Assembly (NCBI RefSeq): GCF_036370855.1
Contig: NC_088100.1
Span: forward strand, 36,902,563 to 36,966,562
From: Dromaius novaehollandiae
Taxonomy: Eukaryota; Chordata; Aves; Casuariiformes; Dromaiidae
DNA length: 64,000 nt
Direction of reading: 5' to 3'
Shown here piece after piece: positions 13,101 through 24,700 of the stretch (positions are counted from its first letter, which is position 1; every line of letters begins with the position of its first letter). The position numbers and the translations under genes are program-made. A model generated the notes under the pieces. It worked only from the letters and a program-made list of their open reading frames with translations, was not told where the DNA came from and searched no databases.

Positions 13101-14803
13101 TGACTGTTTTCTGAGTGCACTTTGCATCTAAAGTACTCACTAATTTAAATTTCTTTGGAACTGCAGATGGAGGAATGAGATCTGTGTAGGCTTTCATTCT
13201 TCATTCCTCTGCAGTCATGTTGATTATTACAGGTTATTCAAGTTAGCAGATATAATAAAGAATCCTTTCACTTAATTGTGAAAACAAAGACAGATGCTTA
13301 GAAGTTTGGTTTCACCAGGAACTGCAAGCCTGTAGGGCTTGAAAATATTGAACTTGATTTGTTTGCAATGTCTTGGGCTGAACAAATGTATGGGGTATGA
13401 GGCTGGGTGCTGACTTAAACCTGCTTGGATTCCTGCTCCCCTGCCAGAGCCAGTGACTTCAGAAACTGGGGGATTTTTAAAGACATGACTGCAAAATGAA
13501 CTCTGGCATTTCTTAGACAACGTAGCTGTAATTTTAAGGAATGATGAGTGATTTAAAACAGAGTATGGAAGATGTTTTTTATCTCCAGGTTCAGTTATTG
13601 CAAGTCAGATGACTGAGTTAGATCAAATGGTGAAATTCTTAGGAAAATGTTTTTCTTTTCAAAGGTCCCTAGTATTAGGAATTCATGGAGGGAATCAGGG
13701 CAGCCACAGATATCAATAGTTAGTCATGCTTCAGCAAAGTGCAGCAGATAGTGGCTTCGACTCAAGGGCAGCAGCTGAAAAGCATAGACTTTTATATAAA
13801 TTTAGCATTATCTAGCTGTATGTAGATTTAAATGGCATGAAGGAAGGCTTACTTAGCAATCTATATTTTTTTGCTATCAGTTATAAAGCGATGTAACAAA
13901 AAGCATGCTGAAATCAAGAATAGCAGTACCTTTCTTTTATTCTCAACATGCCACAAATTAGTGAATGTGAGAATCAAAACCTTTGTCTAAATTGTTCCAG
14001 CTCTGTCTCTCTCCCCAAGTGCCTGCTTTAATACCTGCACTTTGTTTGCTTTAGATGACAAAAAGGACTTCAGAGTAATTCAAGTCAAAAGAGAAAAACT
14101 TTCTCTTGGGACAGTGTTTAATTCTGTTGATACTATCTCCGAAATCTGACTGGGAAAAGCTGTGAAATGCTTTGAATATAAACCTTTGGCCACAATCAAG
14201 GTTCTGGAAAGAACAGAGTCCTGTGTGAAACTGAGTTTGTTACTGAGAGACTTTGGTGTGATTTACAAAACCTCCAAAGCCTTTTTTGCAAGGGATAGGG
14301 TGATCTAGACTATGGGCTGCTTAACCTGCTCTGCATATGGTAGCGGAGTCAGGATATCATGCACAATCCATGGCTGTGGACATTAATGCACCACTTAGCA
14401 TGCCTCAGAGATTCCTCCTGTGATTAAACCAATACATTAAAAACATAGTAGCTTCTAGGAAGTATGAGCAGAATCAGCCTCCAAATAGCATTAGCTTGTA
14501 TGCTTTTGAGCTGTGTCTAGCCATGATATTTATAGGCTATCAGTCAGCATACTGAGTGGCATTGCTAGGCAAGTGGAGCAATCCTGTACTTTACATTACC
14601 TTACCTTGGCCATCTTACATGTTTTGGAGGCTTTAAGTTACCTACTCTTCTGGGGTTTGCAGGGTGAGATGAGGTGATGATACGCTGTAGCTATATTGCA
14701 GCTGGAGTACTTTGTTTTCTGCTCTCCCTTTTGGTTCTCCCCAGCATCATGGTCACACTTCTACCAAGAAAACTGCTCAGGATTCTCATAGTTTTTAATG
14801 GCA
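10172..14803. other. Intergenic, no gene recognised
   Basis: AT-rich, mostly unique-looking sequence. Open frames of up to about 110 codons (for example around 12643-12984) match nothing I know. I see no repeat with confidence. Confidence 0.6.
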
Positions 14804-14811
14804 CTCTAAAA

Positions 14812-14986
14812 CAGTGATTTTCAACTTTTTTGATGTTTAGAATCTTTCAAAGGTGTTAAAGACCCCTTTGGAAATTTCTCATATGTGAACTGTTGCAGAG
14901 TATATGTGAATTTACTATTTCTTAGCAACCTTTCATAGATCCCAGAGAAATAATTGAGGAGTACCAGCAACCACGGATCAGAAAAA
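14812..14986 (+). mobile_element. hAT (Charlie-like) nonautonomous DNA transposon relic
   Basis: The left end begins CAGTGATTTTCAACTTTTTT, close to the hAT-Charlie terminal repeat CAGTGGTTCTCAA. The right end, 'ggatcagaaaaa', is a decayed inverted version that appears to lack its last bases. The element is flanked by a perfect 8 bp duplication, CTCTAAAA, at 14804-14811 and 14987-14994; 8 bp is the length hAT transposases make. At 175 bp it is the size of a small MITE. Family assignment is tentative; 'ttaaagaccccttt' inside resembles hAT relics of amniotes. Orientation is arbitrary. Confidence 0.55.
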
Positions 14987-14994
14987 CTCTAAAA

Positions 14995-17900
14995 TGTCTC
15001 AGACAAACTGCTCCTTTCCAGGGAGACATAAAGCCATGTTATCCACTTTTTCAGACCTGAATATAAAAATTCTGTTTCTCCAGGGTTTTCACCCCATGCC
15101 TATTGCATCCTGCTGTGCAAATAATCTTTTATTATAACTAGAACCTTTTTTGTCCAGTGTTGTACTTTTATACTTCTATTTTCATATATTCGCAAGCCTT
15201 TGTTTTGTGTGTCCTCTATTACCTTAGTAGCAGCAAAGCTCTGTTTAATCTTCCATAAAGATCTGGCATAACAATGAATCATTCTTGCCACCAAATCTTT
15301 AGAAAAACCCTCCATAAATTTCCGTTTTCAACTCCAGTCTTAGAATGCAGTGTTTCTGTACCTCCTGTAAACATGGAAAACTGCTCATAAATAATTTTAA
15401 CATTATTTTCTTTTATCACATTTCTTATACTCAGCTAAATGCTTTTACCATTTGGTCTTCAAGCCTCTAGAACTGTACAATGGGAGTGGAGTTAAAGTTA
15501 TGGCTACAGGACATGTACCTGCAGTGGTTTTGGAATCTTTAGCTTCTCAGTGTAAGATTTCTTTTTTCTAGCTTTCTGGATTACTTCCATGGCAGAACTA
15601 CCTCCTTAACAGGTATGGTCTATACAGGAGCACGAACAAAAGAGAGAAAAGAAAAAGCTCTCTGGATTCTCAATGGTTTTCAGCCCATGCTACATCAAAT
15701 TTGATACTGAGAAATTACAGGTGCAAGATCCCAAGCCCAAAATATTATAAATTGACTTATAAAAATTGAGAATTATATGAAAATTCATTGAAATACAGCT
15801 TGCCATTGATCAAAAACTGTTTCAAAGGGTGTTTGAAAGGAGACTGCTCCATTAAGTTGCTCCATTCATGGCCATGTGGTGTGAATGCAGGCAGGAAGCC
15901 CCTTGCTCTGTCTTAGATGGTGTCTACAAATAGTGGCAGAATAAGGAAGCTGAAGTGCTGGCTAGGAGGTATGCCAATTATGACGGATGAAAGATCTCCA
16001 TGAGCTGTGACACTTTAGCTAAATATGGGCCTATAAACTCTGGCCAAGAGTTTTGCTGATCAAACTCCCTATTTTGAAGTGACAGCTCTAGGAACGGACT
16101 AACCCCAGGGCTACACAAACAAAAGGGAGGCTCTAAAACAATGAGAAAAAACCCACCTTGGCTTGGCTGGCTGGGTATTACTCTGGGACACCTGTAAATG
16201 GAGTAGTGGGTTTGGATTTTTCTAAGAGATGCTGGTTTTGCCTTTCCTCCCACCTCTTTCTTCCTACAGCTTTCGAGAATTTATGCAGCTCAGTAATGCA
16301 GTGAAGTGGTCTGCAATGAAAGTTGCTTCTTTTTGGAGGTGGGAAAGGAGAATGTACTTCTGGCTGACAGATTAGAGAACTCATATAAAGAGAAAACAAC
16401 TTTAAAAGTACTTTAGTTATAGTGTTTACGGTTCCCCTATAATTTCTTAATTTTCTCATTTACATGTCATGCTTTTTCCAGTTGGAGCCACTTCAGTCTT
16501 TTCTAGTCTCTGCTGCATGGTTTTATTAGGTTATTGGTCAAGTATCAAGGTTGTCTCTGAGAGGTACTTAGTATCCTCACCTTCTGTTTATTCTAGTGAG
16601 ACTGAAACATTCAGCATCCTTCAGAATCAGACTTTACTATCTTTATTTCCTTTCGGCTATATGTAAGAAAGATATTCAAAGGCAGGGGTTATTAATATTA
16701 TAATTTAATACTATATATTAATGCTGTGAGACAATCAAATAGAACCTGCAGTACTGAGCTGCCCTGATTCTAATTGTTTCTTATATTAACAGCATGGCCA
16801 AACTACAATATTAAAAAAAATATTTAGATGAGAAAATAAGCAAAGTCTACTAGTCTGCGGAACCAAGTAGGAAGTAAGTGGGAAAACAACTCCACCTGTT
16901 TAATGAAACCGAGAGAAAGACAGAAAAATATTTTGTCAGAAATCATCCTGCAACATGAGGAAAATTTACTGCTTAGGGTAATGGGATTTTTCATCTGATT
17001 CCCATAAGCCCCTGCCTATCACAGAATTTTAGGAAGTTGCTCAGAGTTACCTTGCAAACCAAGGGCTGCTTTGCCTGCTTTGCTCCTTTTGCTGGTTTTT
17101 CAGCAGCAATTAACCAGTAAATTCTTGTTGGGTCACTCTTTTGTGGTTTCCACAGTAAGAGCTGTGCTCAGATAAAGACGGCAACTCTGAGGCCAAATAA
17201 TATAAACCTCAAATATAAAATCATTGCTAGGATTTTTAATATACAAGGACAAGTAGCAAACCAACATAAAAATTAGTAGGAAAGATATTATTTTAAATTT
17301 CTTAAGCTGGTGCAAGAAAGAATGGAAAATACTTAGATTCAGAGCTGGAAAGTCTTAACCTTTGTACCTAAGTTTACCCAGAAGGTTATTTCCATTGGTT
17401 TCAACAAGCTTTCTCATGAAAGCAAAGTAATGCATAGTCATAAACCTTTGCAAGAGTGGTATCCAAATAGGATTACACCTTAATGGCTAGTGCTGAAGAT
17501 AGTGAAGTCAGTGGGAAGCCTTCCAATGATTTCCATAAGGTATGAATCAAGCTCAAAATGAGCACTGAGTGTCCTGATTATTTTTTATTGCTCTTGTTAG
17601 GTACTTTCCACTATGCCTGCAGGCAAATGCCTTGGGATTTGAAAATAAATAATAAATGGTAAAGTGCACAGAAAGCTTTAAGAATGTATTTGGCAGTCAG
17701 AGCTGTTTGACTGAGAAACCAAATCCAAGAGTCATATTCGACGCTTAGTTTGTACAGTGCAACTTTCTTGCAGGCAGTGATAACACCAAGGTCTTAAGGA
17801 GGCTGAGATGAAGTACTTCAGCGTCAGGGATAAAACGATGGGGAGGGAAAGGTGAATCAGGGGAAATAAGCAACCATCTGTCTGTGTGTAGAGAAGTAAG

Positions 17901-18159
17901 AGGATGAGGACCATGACTGTAGTAATATGTGGACTAGCTACGTTGTTTTAAGTCATTAAATGAAGACGGGCTGTGGCCTCACAGTCCCCACAGTATCACG
18001 AGGGCAGTAGGGATTCCTCGTGGTCACCCACAACTGAGCTCGATGATGAAGAGTTATTTGGGGCTGTTTATTGCATTGCTCAATAAAGCCTGCTCCATCC
18101 CTGCCACAAAGCCAGGTATTCACACCTGTGAGCGAAGGCAGACCACACTTCTCAGCTCT
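14995..18159. other. Upstream flank of SH3BGRL2, no gene recognised
   Basis: AT-rich DNA leading into the promoter island. It contains only short open frames. Distal regulatory elements may lie here, but I cannot identify any from sequence alone. Confidence 0.55.
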
Positions 18160-18597
18160 TGGGAGACACGTAGGACCAGGAGAGCTCTCCCAAGGCCAGG
18201 GGCCTGTTCCCCTCGCGCTGCCCTGCGGTGAGGCGGATGTGCCGCCACACGAGATGGCCCCGCTCCCCATCGCCCTTGCGGGCCAGGCCGGACTGGGTGC
18301 GAGGGGGATCCCGGCGGGCAGGATGGGCCTGGCGAGGCCACCACGAGCAGGTGGCGCCTCTTCAAGCACAAAACGGGCAGGGGGGAGGGCACTCGGCATC
18401 CCCGTCGCATCAGGGACGGCCCCCAAAGCCTGGGCAAGCAACAGCGCGGCTGTTCCGCAGCAGCGCCCCGCAACGGCCGCTCCGCCGCGGCGCGGCGAGA
18501 ACTACCAGGCCCGTCGGCCCCTGCGCGCCGCCCCCACCTTTCCCGCCGCTCTCGCCCGGCGCCTGTCCGCGAGGAGCGCGGCGCCGCCGCCGTCCTC

Positions 18598-18623
18598 GGG
18601 GCGCCGGGCCGCGGGGGGCCGGG
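18598..18623 (+). promoter_or_regulatory. G-quadruplex motif near the start
   Basis: Four G runs of 4, 3, 6 and 3 bases are separated by loops of 4, 4 and 2 bases, fitting the canonical G3+N1-7 rule. It lies on the coding strand about 95 bases upstream of the SH3BGRL2 ATG, so it is in the proximal promoter or the 5' UTR depending on the start site. Function is inferred only. Confidence 0.55.
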
Positions 18624-18708
18624 CCGAGCCGAGCGGTCCCGTGCCGTCAGCCTCGCCGCCCCGTCCCGCCCCGCGCCGCCCCGCCCGGCCCGCGCCGTCC
18701 CGCGGCTC

Positions 18709-18762
18709 ATGAGGGAAGATGGTTATCCGCGTCTTCGTCGCCTCCTCCTCGGGCTCCGTGGC
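18709..18762 (+). other. Upstream overlapping ATG (uORF, exon 1 part)
   Basis: An ATG ten bases upstream of the SH3BGRL2 start opens the +1 frame. After splicing at 18763/42325 it would run 35 codons to a TGA at 42375-42377 in exon 2, overlapping the true start. Its context is weak (C at -3, A at +4), so leaky scanning to the strong ATG at 18719 is expected. It matters only if the transcript starts upstream of 18709. Confidence 0.5.
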
Positions 18763-18763
18763 G
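18719..18763 (+). CDS. SH3BGRL2: SH3BGRL2 coding exon 1
   Basis: Fifteen codons, [15 protein letters not shown], matching the conserved family N-terminus (first beta strand and the loop where glutaredoxins carry CxxC). The start has a strong context, with A at -3 and G at +4. The donor GTGAGT begins at 18764 in phase 0. The exon sits in the CpG island. The open frame continues into the intron as a GC-rich shadow that does not resemble the family, so the exon must end here. Confidence 0.95.
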
Positions 18764-21700
18764 GTGAGTGAGCGGCGGGCGGGCGGCGCGGGGCTGGTGC
18801 CGCCCGGCGGCCGCCGAGCCCCCCGCGCACCTGGGCGCCTGCGGGAGGTGCGCGCTCGAGGGAGTAATAATAAAACCAAAATTGCAAAGCCGAAGGGCTG
18901 CGGGAGCCGCGTCCTGCGTGCGCTGCCTTGCGAGCGGAGCCGGCGGCGCCGCCCCGGGCTGGCGGTGCCCCGCGGAGGGTGCCGCGCCTTGCAGCGCGGT
19001 GCTGAGAGGCAGCGCCGTGAGCCCCGGTCCGCTGGAGCTCCCGCAGCTGTCTCGTAGGTGAATTAACTACGCGTGTGACCTGTGAATTTCCGTATTTTCC
19101 TACGAAGTGACAGCTCTGATTTCCTTTTAAGGCAGTCTGAGCATAAGCGTTCAACTAAACTTGGTCTTTTGTGAGAAACGTCAGAAGCATTAGCTATAAT
19201 TGATATTTATGCTTCAGAGGGAAAGCGGTGTTGTTTTGTATTGCGTAGAAGGATGCAGCACTGTTGTTTTCCCATCCGAAGGTTTATTACGGGTTCGCTT
19301 CCTTTCGTCTTTTACTGTGAAATGTTTGTTTTCAGTTCAGTGATGCGGTGACAGGTACGTGTGCTGATACGTTTTGCGCAAAGTGCTCAAAATGCTCAGC
19401 AGCTGCATTACAGCTGATAAAATCTAATTATCCATCTCAGTAGCCAACTGAGTAAATGCAGAACAACTTCAGAACTCATCAGTGCGCGTGCATCCTGCAT
19501 CCGTAACGTGGACAGTCCCTGCCCTGGCTCGCCTTGTGGTAGTGCCGTATCGATAGGTTTAGTTTGTTTCGTCCTTCGTAGCTCAAACCATACTGCATAG
19601 TTTTAGGTTTTATTTTTATTGGGGGGAAGAAAGAGCCATGCAATTAGCTCGCTCATATCTCGGGCTGTGGACAGTGTGCAGAGAGGTTATTGACTGGGGT
19701 TTTTGAGTCTGCCCTCTCCTCCCCCGTCTCTGCCTGCAAGGTGCGTATCCAGCTCGCAGCGGCAGTGTCATCCTCTTCCCTGTCTGTTAACCCAATAAAC
19801 CAGACCTGAGGTTGAGCAGTAGTCTAGTTTGCACATCAGTTCATCTGCTGACTTTTTTGAGTCTGCCAACAAAAAGGTGTCGTATCATGTGGACCACAGT
19901 TTGCATGCTGGTTATAATCAGCTTTCTCACAGATAGCAGTACACTTAAGTACAACCTAGCGAGAGGAGACTAGATAATTTAGTGAGTGAAGGTACTGTAA
20001 CACAGGGCTAAAGCTATGACATCTCTTTTCTGTCTGTTTTTGTTCACTGTTTGATCAGCATTTAGGAGCCTTTATAATGGGCTCGGTTCCTACCGTGCTT
20101 ATTCTGCCTCTGCATCCTAGGGGCTTTTTTCCTGTGGGGTCTTTGCAGGAGGCGTCTATGGATCACTGCAAAGTGGATGAGGAAAACGAGAAACACAAAA
20201 GCCTGTTGTCAGCGGGTTATATGGGAACCCACATCCGGAGAAAAGGGCAGTTGCTGTATTAGCACATCTCTAAGCAGAGAAGTTTTAAACTTAATTTCAT
20301 CTCCCTGAACATAAGAACTAGAACTAAGCTTTAGTGAAGGGGAAGAAAAGCGACTGAGTCATATAACTCCTTGTCTTCTGCTCCTGCCTTCAGTACAACT
20401 AGGTCAGCTACTTTTTGAGATCTGGTACAATTCATGAGGCCGGATGATTTCTTTGTCTGAAGAAATTGATATCCCTCAGAGATCCTAGTCTGTCTTCTGC
20501 TAAAAACAGTGTCAGAATCGATGGTTTAATTTCCACTTGTAGGTCAGCGTGGGTCAAATTGTAGGACAGCTGTTTGTGAGAACAGCTATTCCCAGTGGGC
20601 TGGTGTTTTACCCAGTCACGTTTTGAAATCTTGTAGGCCAAGCTGGTTCAACTGCCTGCTGGCCATGCTGTCAAATCCCTCCATCCAGCACAGTGCTTAT
20701 ACTTCTCAGCTTTAAGTGGGAAGTACCTCTGACAGCTTTCCTCTGTGGTGTGGCACTTACAGCTAGGAGCTGTTGCACGCAAAGGGTGTGCAGCTTCCAC
20801 CGAAAAATTTTGGATCATCTTGTTCTAACCAGCAGAGAAAAAACTGTGGCTCTTCTGTGGACAGAATGCCCATCTCTACCTTTCCTTTAGAGCTAAGCTA
20901 TATAATAAGCTAGAGTCTTAACTAATTGGCCACCTAAGGAGTTGATTTATCTGGAACACAAGTGCAACAGAGAAAAGGTGCTCTCATTTTCTGAGTGGCC
21001 TATGGTTTGAATGAAAAGTTTTTGAGTATGAAAGTTATACATGTGAAGATCTGTAATGTAGGTGGGTGATGACTTCATGCCTGAGTTGTCACAGTTCTGA
21101 CCTATGTGCTAAAGTGTTTTTTGGACAATGTTAAACATGATGGCTGCTTAATATTTGTGTTCTACAAGTCATGCAATTCTATAAAAAACTGACGTTATGG
21201 ATCCTTTCATTCTGCAAAGGCTTGTTTCCAAATCTTGATCTCACATATGAAATCACCCAATGATTTGATTCACAGATTTATTACATATTGCTCATCAGTG
21301 CATTGCTTTCTCCTGGACACAGTGCAATATTCAGAAATAAATCCATTGGTGTCAAATATGTGTATATGGACGTGACTGAGATTAGCGTCTGACCTGTTGT
21401 GGTTGACAGAAACATTCTGTATGTCATGTTCTCTGGCAAACTAAAAGTAAAGTCATAATGACATGATTCACTTTTCTAATCTCACTAGAGATATTTTTGT
21501 TAAATTATTCTTTATTTTAAAATGAAAAGTCCATCTAGTCTCTAGAGTAGGCTTTTGGCTTCCTTTTTTACCTTACCAGCAGCGTGCTGTTGAAACGGGG
21601 AGACTTCTCAGTCTTCATTCCTCTTGGTTCCTGAAGTTAGTCTGGCTTGACTGTGTTTGCAAAGAGGGAGGGGTGAAGAGAGTGATTTGTTTGAATAAAA

Positions 21701-24700
21701 ATAATATGCAGCAATCCCTTGATATCAACTGGGGGAAGATGATATTACCTAGCAAATATAATTAACTAAACTCCTTTTGAAATCTTCAAAATGCCCTGGT
21801 TGAATGATGTGCGTTTAGCTGAAACATTCCAGAGAAATATACTGATCATATAGTCGGCAAAGATTTCAGTTTGCATTAGTACAACTTTCCCTGGAAAATT
21901 TTTTAAAGTTTATTGATCCTGATACTTGGTGCAATTTGTGTCATGCTAAAGAAGATAAATAATATGTAATTGTAAAAATTCAGTGGATGAAAGGTTTTGG
22001 GGGTCATTTTGGAAAATGAGAAAAGGAAATTATCAGGGTGGATATGGACGAGCCAAGAACAACGTGAACCTTCCCCACCTACTTGCTCCTGGACTTTGCT
22101 CTGCAGCATCTTCCTGACATCTGAAAGTTCTTATACTCCCAAGAGGTAAGTGATAGTAACTATTTTGTTTTGTTTAAATAAGACCTGTGAATATAAATGC
22201 CTCATGAGTTCAAAAGAGCCCACAGAGCACAAAATCTAGTTACTGTCTGAGTGGAAACATTCCTCGTCAGTGTTTACTGAAGCTGGACTGTGGCTTTGCC
22301 CTTTCCGTGTGCTGTAGGCAAGTTCCTGAGGTCTCGTTCTGGGAAGGGAGGAGAGCGGCATTGTGTGTGTGTGTGTACATTTCTAAATAACCTGGTGTGG
22401 TTTTAAGCACACATTAGCCAGATTCAATTAAATCACAATGGGAAACCTATGAATAGGCAAGGGGGCTTTTTTTTTTTTTTTTTTTTTTAAACCAACCCTA
22501 CCATTTTCTATTTTTTCTGACCTGAACTTCTGTTTGTTGGTGGTAGGCTGTATCTTGACTTCCAGGCATTTGTGTGCAGGACTGGGGAGGCAGGCTTTGC
22601 TCCTCTTCCTCCATAAAAACAATCAACGTTCTTTTGTGCACAGAAGATGGATGGCTGCTCCTTCAAAATTAGCCTTTACTTTTCTCCCTCAGCAGTGGTT
22701 CATTGTTTTCAGGAAAGAGCTTATGTTCCCATTCTTCAGGAAATCATTCCAAGGTGACTATAATTTGGTCTGCTTCATATTTTCCAGTCTATGAATAAAA
22801 ATCTACACTTTTTCTTGTGCTACTCTAAAATAAATGACTCAGTTAAATGGCTTTCAATGCTTTGAAGCTAGATATATCTTTGACAGGGAGCAGGTAGCAT
22901 GAACTAAGCAACTCTATGCCTGGGCTTGTTACAATTATCTAGAAATACCTAATCAGAGAGGATTTGCTGTATTAAGGCTCAGGTAAGGGGAATGTCATTG
23001 AAGAGCTTTCAAATAATGAAAAACTTCAAATAACTGTCTCACTTGTACTTTCTCCTCTGTGATAATAATTGATTGCCTTGGAGCTGTGTCTGTTAAAGTG
23101 AACAGATATTACAGGGAAGTTATTGAAATACCAGAACAGAAATAGAATCTGCTCTGACTGATGAGATATACAAAACACTTTCCCATCAACATTTTTGCAT
23201 GTTCATGCGGTTTGAAAATCTAGGAACTGAAATGATTTCAATGAATTGTGTTGAATGTAAGGGCAAGCACTGCTCAGCCACGTTCTTCGTGAGAACGTGT
23301 TTGGAGGGACAGGAGAGTTTGAGAACGAACAGCAGAAACCTGAAAACAATAGACTTTTTAAAAAGACTGGAAGTTGGACTTTGAATCTTGCCGATGTCTA
23401 ATGATGATAATTATGGATCTTTTAATAGGATGCTTGATAAGATTGGTTTAGTTATAGTTGCTTCTATAGCAAATATTGGTTTTGTGAGACTAAAGCTCTG
23501 CTTTTGTTTAAGCATATTATACAGGTCAACGTAAAAAACAAACAAGTTAAATCTTTTGTTTCCTGGAATGTCTTTTAAACTGCAGTGTAGAAGAACAGAA
23601 TGACAAAACAATTACAATCATGTTTGTTTGGTTCACAGGTTGTTGGATAATAATATAATGAAGACAAATGTCAAATTCTTAAGGCTAAGCTTATCTTCTA
23701 GCGATAATCGTGAATTTCATCTCCACCCTTGTTTGTACAAAGTAGTTCAAAATTTTAAAAGCACTTTTCAGGAAGAATGTGCTCCTTGTTGAGAAATGTG
23801 GAATAAATTAACTTAGAATACGTCACTTTTCAAATGTCTACTGTCTAGCAGTTTTGGAGTGTAATGAGGAACCCCCCCCCCCCCCCAAAACGCAACGATC
23901 AAACAAAATTGAAAGTGATTTAGTTGGGTGGTAGAAGTGCCTTTTTTGAAAATTGTACTGGTTAAGATGGTCATTTGGAGGGGTTTACAACTTGTTGCAT
24001 GTGATTTACAGAAATTCAACTACCCATGATATAAAATACTAGGTTTTGCAAATTACAAACATTGTAATGAAGTTTTAATACTACGTGTTTGTAAAACCAG
24101 ATCCTAAGAGCAGCATGTAAGTTAGCTTTCCAGAAATGAAACAATAATATTCCTTTTAACCAGAAGTGATTCTGCAGTATTTACATGGGGCATAGCAATA
24201 TTGTAAATGCATAGCCACATTATTGAGTAACATCTTAAGCTTCTAATTGAGAGCAGACTTGGGCAGTAACTATAGCTCCTTAAAGTTTGGAGTTCATAAT
24301 ATGTCCACCTAAAAGTCGTAAGAACTGAAAATGGTTCTGGTTAGTCTCCTCTTTCTTTTGTTCATGAGTCTTGGGCTGTAGTTTTGCCATACAAAGTGCA
24401 AAAAGTAAAGTCTTTCTTCTCATTTGTTCTTTTGCCATGATCTGCTTCCCCTCCTTCAACAATACGGGTATGGTTACTTGCCTAGCCCCACGGTGAAGAG
24501 GATCGGGGAACTGAACTACCTTAGAAATAAAGCAAACACACGTTTCTGCAAGGTCCGTAAGAACTTAGTCGTAGCTAAGCCAGTTTGCATTACGTCCACC
24601 TAGCCCAGACTCCTCTCTTCAATAGCAGTCATAAATGGATGGCTGGGGAAGAATAAGAACCAGGCAAACATACCAAAAGCTTCCTCTGGATATTCTCTCA

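Larger units (their letters stand above)
18160..19060 (+). promoter_or_regulatory. SH3BGRL2: CpG island promoter of SH3BGRL2
   Basis: A sharp rise in GC and CpG content spans the first exon and the start of intron 1, in contrast to the AT-rich surroundings. Several GC-box (CCCGCCCC-like) cores lie at about 18655-18690, directly upstream of the ATG at 18719. I see no convincing TATA box, as expected for a CpG-island promoter with dispersed starts. The 5' UTR probably begins within the 200 bases before the ATG, but the transcription start cannot be fixed by eye. Long open frames here on both strands are artefacts of low stop-codon density. Confidence 0.85.

Noticed and set aside
18071..18712. 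213-codon open frame through the CpG island, with overlapping long frames on both strands (18120-18710, 18228-18767, 18723-19154)
   Set aside because: GC-rich DNA has few stop codons; the translations are low-complexity Arg/Ala/Pro/Gly and resemble no family. Only the 45 coding bases of SH3BGRL2 exon 1 are supported.
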